Source of the DNA: Flammeovirga aprica JL-4
GTDB taxonomy: Bacteria; Bacteroidota; Bacteroidia; Cytophagales; Flammeovirgaceae
Direction of reading: 5' to 3'
DNA length: 64,000 nucleotides
Assembly: GCF_012844305.1 (NCBI RefSeq)
Contig: NZ_JABANE010000015.1
Location: forward strand, 1-64,000
How positions within the stretch are numbered: position 1 is the first letter of the stretch; every line of letters starts with the position of its first letter. The notes under the pieces are model-generated. The model searched no databases and was not told where the DNA came from. It worked only from the letters and a program-made list of their open reading frames with translations. This document shows, one piece after another, positions 54,983 to 64,000 of the stretch. The translations under genes were made by a program, and so were the position numbers.

Positions 54983-55126
54983 AATGAACAGATATTGAAA
55001 GAGTGAGTTGAACACACTTTCTCTGAAAAAAATTAATGTAGATGAACGTTGCTATCTTACATTACAATATTAATCAAGACTAGAGAGAGCTTATGTGTAA
55101 GAATTACCCTTTACTTACACTTTTTT
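54983..55126 (+). ncRNA. Candidate antisense RNA over the susC leader
   Basis: GTGTAAG/CTTACAC (55095-55120) followed by TTTTTT is an intrinsic terminator on the plus strand, where no gene is coded. A transcript ending there would run antisense to the 5' leader of susC. A near match to the -7 consensus (TAACTTTA, 54970-54977) would give an RNA of about 145 bases. The terminator is directly visible; promoter and RNA are speculative. Confidence 0.35.
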
Positions 55127-55500
55127 AACATCTTCGGCGGGAAGGGTAAAAAGGAGTTAGTTTTGGTTAGGTTTGGATAGTTTTGGGGGTAAAAAAGTGC
55201 TGTTTTAGGGGTAATTTTTGAATAAAAACAACTATAGGACGTTATGTAAAGAATTTGCATCAAGAATAATTGAATCGTGATATGCACACTGTAAACTAAA
55301 TTAACGTCAACTTTCAATCAATTTTTCTGCAAGCTTTTTATGTTCTACTTCCAAGCTACCTTCTTCTTCATTTTTGTCTTAACACATAAACGAAGCAAAA
55401 AAGTCAAGGCTTTGAAGTCAAGTCCAGAGGAGCACGAGCACTACCCAATAAATAGAATTAGTATTAGATAATTTTGAATTTGTACTTACTTACAATAAAA
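55127..55500. repeat. Intergenic region with degenerate interspersed repeat
   Basis: No gene is seen. 55297-55440 resembles 25538-25660 (same order of CAACTTTCAAT, TTCTACTTCCAAGCT, CTTCTTCATTTTT, AACGAAGCAAAAAA) and, at its start, 14932-14980. 55443-55492 (AATAAATAGAATTAGTATTA and the following bases) is the inverted form of 15227-15275. An AT-rich tract of pyrimidines precedes it. Confidence 0.5.
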
Positions 55501-55528
55501 AACTCCTAAGTAATCGTACTTAGGAGTT
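55501..55528 (-). terminator. Terminator of the sulfatase-GH16-GH2 operon
   Basis: A perfect 12-bp stem (AACTCCTAAGTA/TACTTAGGAGTT) with a 4-base loop has a T-rich tract on its minus-strand side. It lies about 230 bases after the stop of the GH2 gene; the stretch between holds nothing visible. Confidence 0.65.
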
Positions 55529-55758
55529 AGTGTCAATGAAATGAAATGAAATTTTTACATCAAAATCTATCATAGGTACTAAAAGCCTGTCTACACTTAA
55601 GACTTTTATGGAATTGATCGTTTTTAACTAAGCATTACACTATTTATTTATTATTAAACTACTTATACAAGAATAAATAATGGTTGATTTTTCAGTAAAG
55701 AGGGCAGACACAAAGGAACTACCCCCCTTATTTTACCTCATTACGACCATTTGTTTTT

Positions 55759-60579
<4,821 letters not shown>

Positions 60580-60596
<17 letters not shown>

Positions 60597-61986
60597 TACC
60601 TAGTTTATATTTGTCCATTCTATCGTTATCATACTTTTCAAACTGTCTCTTCAGCTGCCATAAAGGACGCTCCAATGTCAATTCCCACTCATACAATAGT
60701 TTAAAAAGTTCTTTTACTTTGTCCGTTTCTTTGTAAGCCAGATTATTTAACTCCGACTCATCTTTTTCAATATTATAAAGCTCTGCCGGACGATCAGAAT
60801 AACGGATCAATTTCCAATCACCACTTCTTACAGCCGCTCTAGTTTCTTTTTTCCAGAATAATGTTTCATGAGGTCTTCCTTTGACATCTCCTTTGATATA
60901 AGGCATCAAATCCACACCATCCACATCTTTCAATTTTGACACATCACCACCACCTGCAGCATAAAAAGTAGGCAGTAAATCAAATGTACTTACAGGGAAA
61001 TCAAATTTCGATTTTTTAGAGATCTGCCCTTTCCAAGTCATTGTAAAAGGAACTCTGATACCACCTTCTAAATGGTTTGACTTAGTACCTGCTAACGGCA
61101 AGTTGATTGATCCATTTTTATCCGAAGGACCTCCGTTATCATTCGTAAAGACAATCAAAGTATTATCATCTAACCCTAGCTCTTCTAATTTTTGTAATAC
61201 ATTTCCTGAAGCTCTGTCCATCGCCCATGTCATTGCCGCTAATTCTTTTCTTCTACCTTCCAACTCTGGAAACAATGCCAAATCTTCTTCAGTCGTTTCT
61301 ATTGGTGTGTGCACCGCGTTATAAGAAAGGAAAATAAAGAAAGGTTCATCTTTATGCTTCTCTATAAACTTGATTGTTTCCTCTGCAAAAACGTCTGTAG
61401 CATACTTATTAGGCTCTTCAAAGTTATTCATGTTTCTCTCCATTCTCTTATCAGGGTGAGGGAATTTCTCGTAAGCAAAGTAGCTTCTATCTCCTCCTCT
61501 GAAACCGTAAAATTCATCAAAACCACGTTTGGTTGGGTGAAATTTATCAGCATCACCTAAGTGCCATTTACCATAAAAGGCGGTAGCATAACCCAATTCT
61601 TTCATATAATCACCCATCGTTTTTATATCCGTAGGCAATCCCATATCCACATCCAAAAGCTTTGAAGACTCACTCATATAACCCGGTACGTTGTTTTCTT
61701 CGTAACCAAATTTCTGTTGATATTGTCCTGTAATCAAACCAGCTCTTGACGGCCCGCAAACTGACGCTGTTACATATCCTTGAGAGAATACCAAACCAGC
61801 ATTTGCCAACTTGTCCAATTGTGGTGTTTTGATTTCTTTACTTCCCTGGAAACCAAAATCCGCATATCCTCCATCATCTGTAAAGAATAAAATGATATTA
61901 GGTTGTTTTGTTTTTTTGTTTCCTTTTTGAGCGAAAAGTTGAAAACATGGAATTAAAAAAATTAGGAGGTATACTATCCCTTTCAT
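60580..61986 (-). CDS. Family S1 sulfatase of the carrageenan locus
   Basis: A 468-residue type I sulfatase with signal peptide (CFQLFAQ). The metal site lies in [12 protein letters not shown], and the signature [13 protein letters not shown] carries Cys77, which is matured to formylglycine. KWHLGD and [13 protein letters not shown] are conserved active-site regions. It is the first gene of the sulfatase-GH16-GH2 operon. It should take sulfate groups from carrageenan oligosaccharides; the position (4-sulfate or 2-sulfate) cannot be read from the sequence by eye. Confidence 0.9.
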
Positions 61987-62102
61987 AATTGTAGGTATTG
62001 CTTTTAAAAAATATTACGTTGTAAATTTATATCTTGTAAGCGGTGCTTTTTTCGTTGTTTTTATCCAAAGGTTAACCAAAATTATCCTTCTGGTTTTTCT
62101 CC

Positions 62103-62942
62103 TTAAATGGCCATTCTAAATTCTCTTGGCGTCTTACCAATAATCATTTTGAACTGCTTATTGAAGTTGGTAATTGAATTAAACCCTACCTCATAACAAA
62201 CATCTGAGATCTGATAGTTCTCTTGAACCAATAATCTGCTGGCATTTCGTATCCTTACTTCATTAAGGTATTGTTTGAAAGACTTATTCGTTACTTTCTT
62301 GAAAAATCTACAGAACGAATTTGAAGTCAGGCATGCTATATCCGCTATTTCCTGCAAGTCAATATCTTTCTCGTAGTTGTCTGAAATGTATTTTAATACT
62401 CTGTCGATTCTATCAGAACTTGTATCTCCTTGTTGTCTCATATCTGAAGTAGACAACTTCTTTACTTCTCCAGTATTCGCTAAACGATTCAATAAACTCA
62501 ACAAGAAAATCGATTGGTCAGCAGTTGATTTATCTAAACAACCCATCAATTCTTCTTCCAATGACAAGCCTAGTTCGTTAGAGAATGAAACGCCAAATTT
62601 TGACTTTTCTAATAGCTCCTTGATTTTAGAGAAAATTGGTTTATCAAAAGTCCCTTGTCCCATAAAGTTTTCATCAAACTTCATCACTAAAATGCTCACA
62701 TCATCTTGCCCTTCATCATTACGCCATAAGTGCGGTAAATAAGGACCTACCATTACAAGATCTCCTTCAGAAAAAGAAGTCACATCATCTCCAACGAATC
62801 GGAGACCACTTCCTTTTTGAATAAAAATAAGTTCGTACTGTTGATGATAGTGCCATAGTGTGTCGTAACAAGGTGTTGTTTTTTGGGCAACTGTGATAGC
62901 CTTATTTTCTTTCGATTCAGTGTCTTTAAAAACCAATTTCAT
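62103..62942 (-). CDS. AraC-family regulator with cupin domain
   Basis: A 279-residue transcription factor. The N-terminal half is a cupin-type sensor (LWHYHQQYELIFIQKGSGLR, GPYLPHLWRNDEG). The C-terminal ~100 residues hold two helix-turn-helix motifs of AraC type (LQEIADIACLTSNSFCRFFK, YQISDVCYEVGFNSITNFN). It lies 116 bases upstream of the sulfatase operon on the same strand and is the natural candidate for its regulator, perhaps sensing a sugar such as anhydrogalactose or galactose. This target and ligand are inferred. Confidence 0.87.
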   Translation of the reverse strand: MKLVFKDTESKENKAITVAQKTTPCYDTLWHYHQQYELIFIQKGSGLRFVGDDVTSFSEGDLVMVGPYLPHLWRNDEGQDDVSILVMKFDENFMGQGTFDKPIFSKIKELLEKSKFGVSFSNELGLSLEEELMGCLDKSTADQSIFLLSLLNRLANTGEVKKLSTSDMRQQGDTSSDRIDRVLKYISDNYEKDIDLQEIADIACLTSNSFCRFFKKVTNKSFKQYLNEVRIRNASRLLVQENYQISDVCYEVGFNSITNFNKQFKMIIGKTPREFRMAI

Positions 62943-63271
62943 AATTCAGATAATTAAATTCTCAATCAAGAGAGCGTTAATAATTCATTTCATGTTGTAC
63001 CTGCGTAGTGTATGAATAGAAGGTACAGATAGTGTAAAAAATGTCAGATAGATAATTTGTCTTTGCGATAGATTAATTCTCCATTGTTGACATCGTAAAA
63101 TTCACACTTATTCTTAGAATTATGATTTTAAGGCGTATCAAATTTGTTGTTTTCAGTGTCATTTTGCGTCTCAAAACAGCCCTATACATATCATACACGC
63201 AATTTTACAAATGTGACACTAAAAAAGACATTGATTTTCTTGGGGAGTTGAGCAGTCACATAGGACTACCT
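62943..63271. other. Intergenic region between the two regulator genes
   Basis: No gene or clear hairpin is seen. It must hold the promoter of the AraC gene, but no box fitting TAnnTTTG is found on the minus strand. Confidence 0.35.
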
Positions 63272-64000
63272 CTACGATGGTGAATTTTTATTTATTTTCT
63301 CATTCGTCTCACTCGCATATTTACCAGGACTTACTCCAAAGTGATCCTTAAATAGCTTACTGAAATGTGTTCTATTTTTAAAGCCTGTCATGATGACTAC
63401 ATCATTTACTGTATTCTCTTTGATCAATAATAACTCCGCCGCTTTCTTTAATTTGAAGGTTCTGATGATATCATTCGGTGTAGAATTAGTGATGCTTTTG
63501 ATTTTACGGAAGAATTGACTTCTACTCATATATAGTTCTTTAGAAAATTCCTGAAGGTCTATATTCTCATTAGATAAATTTTCATTCAATAGGTTGGTAA
63601 AGTCTTCCAAAAACTTCTTATCAGAATCAGAAAGAGCTTTCTTTTCTATAGGCAAAGGCACCTCCATTTGGAACCTATCTTGAAGGACTTTTCTGCTTTT
63701 CAAGATATTCTCAATTGTGGCTACCACTTGTTTGATCTCAAAAGGCTTAGTTAAGTAGGCATCAGCACCTACATTCATTCCTTCAATTTTTTCATCACTT
63801 GATGATTTTGAAGTCAGTAGTACAATTGGCAAATGACTTGTCTTTACATTACCTTTTACAATCTCACAAAGTTCCAAACCGTTCATAACCGGCATTAGAA
63901 TATCACTTAATATAAGGTCAGGCCACTCCTTTTCTAAAGCATCTACACAAGCCTTTCCATGATCGAATGTTTTCACTTTATAATGCTGTGAAAGAATATT
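63272..64000 (-). CDS. Response regulator receiver plus AraC domain (3' part of a two-component regulator gene)
   Basis: The frame stays open to the window edge, so the gene is cut; a GTG at 63976 is not a real start. What is seen is a receiver domain (DLILSDILMPVMNG with the phospho-acceptor Asp, PIVLLTSK, DAYLTKPF with the Lys) and an AraC DNA-binding domain (LQEFSKELYMSRSQFFRKIK, TVNDVVIMTGFKNRTHFSKL). This order is the end of hybrid two-component systems that control polysaccharide loci in Bacteroidota. A sensor kinase part would lie right of the window. Confidence 0.85.
   Translation of the reverse strand, partial: NILSQHYKVKTFDHGKACVDALEKEWPDLILSDILMPVMNGLELCEIVKGNVKTSHLPIVLLTSKSSSDEKIEGMNVGADAYLTKPFEIKQVVATIENILKSRKVLQDRFQMEVPLPIEKKALSDSDKKFLEDFTNLLNENLSNENIDLQEFSKELYMSRSQFFRKIKSITNSTPNDIIRTFKLKKAAELLLIKENTVNDVVIMTGFKNRTHFSKLFKDHFGVSPGKYASETNEKINKNSPS

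Noticed and set aside
55111-55317. 68-codon open frame on the minus strand upstream of susC
   Set aside because: It runs through a low-complexity tract and a repeat; the translation lacks a signal or domain and has no neighbouring start site.
62377-62742. 121-codon open frame on the plus strand
   Set aside because: Opposite the AraC-family regulator, whose reading frame is fully supported by family motifs.

Overview
The window is AT-rich DNA from a marine, polysaccharide-degrading member of the Bacteroidota. The type IX secretion tails, the SusC/SusD pair, the GH16 enzymes of kappa-carrageenase type and the 3,6-anhydrogalactose pathway fit a Flammeovirga-like cytophagian, but that genus is an inference. 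No rRNA, tRNA or CRISPR array was seen. Apart from the left 6 kb, one alpha/beta hydrolase and a toxin-antitoxin pair, nearly every gene is on the minus strand.

Left edge (1-6.3 kb, plus strand): an AAA+ ATPase of the kind found in extracellular contractile injection system (eCIS) loci, followed by two cargo cassettes. The first is a wreck: the 3' end of a lost gene, an intact orphan lipoprotein, and a second gene remnant. A second copy of the last ~120 bp of the ATPase gene follows, and then an intact pair: a two-repeat, lysozyme-fold candidate effector and a DUF4163/DUF3298-type lipoprotein that I read as its immunity protein. The duplicated tail differs from the original mainly at synonymous sites, which suggests cassette exchange by recombination.

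First saccharolytic cluster (6.5-25.4 kb, minus): GH3, S1 sulfatase, GH28, GH2, two small paralogous secreted proteins, a DUF5060/DUF4038 hydrolase, and three large secreted proteins (one with carbohydrate-binding and Ig-like domains, two with Asp-box propellers). Two of these carry type IX sorting tails. There is no SusC/SusD pair beside it and the substrate is not clear. Middle (25.7-35.7 kb): a helical orphan, a tiny Cys-rich lipoprotein, a transglutaminase-like protein without its cysteine, and a TolC/HlyD/ABC export set whose ABC protein has lost its ATPase motifs. A hairpin-rich leader precedes a plus-strand alpha/beta hydrolase.

Carrageenan locus (36-62 kb, minus): aldolase, kinase, aldehyde dehydrogenase, enolase-superfamily cycloisomerase and a RhaT-like permease form a complete 3,6-anhydrogalactose catabolic operon. 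Next to it lie GH127 (anhydrogalactosidase candidate), a GH16 kappa-carrageenase-like enzyme, SusC-SusD-surface lipoprotein, LacZ-type GH2, a second GH16 and an S1 sulfatase. An AraC regulator and the C-terminal part of a regulator with receiver and AraC domains close the window. A HigBA toxin-antitoxin module and an internally deleted insertion sequence interrupt the locus. The expected flow is: GH16 cuts the polymer outside the cell, SusCD imports oligosaccharides, sulfatase, GH2 and GH127 take them apart in the periplasm, and RhaT-like import feeds anhydrogalactose to the cytoplasmic pathway, ending in pyruvate and glyceraldehyde-3-phosphate.
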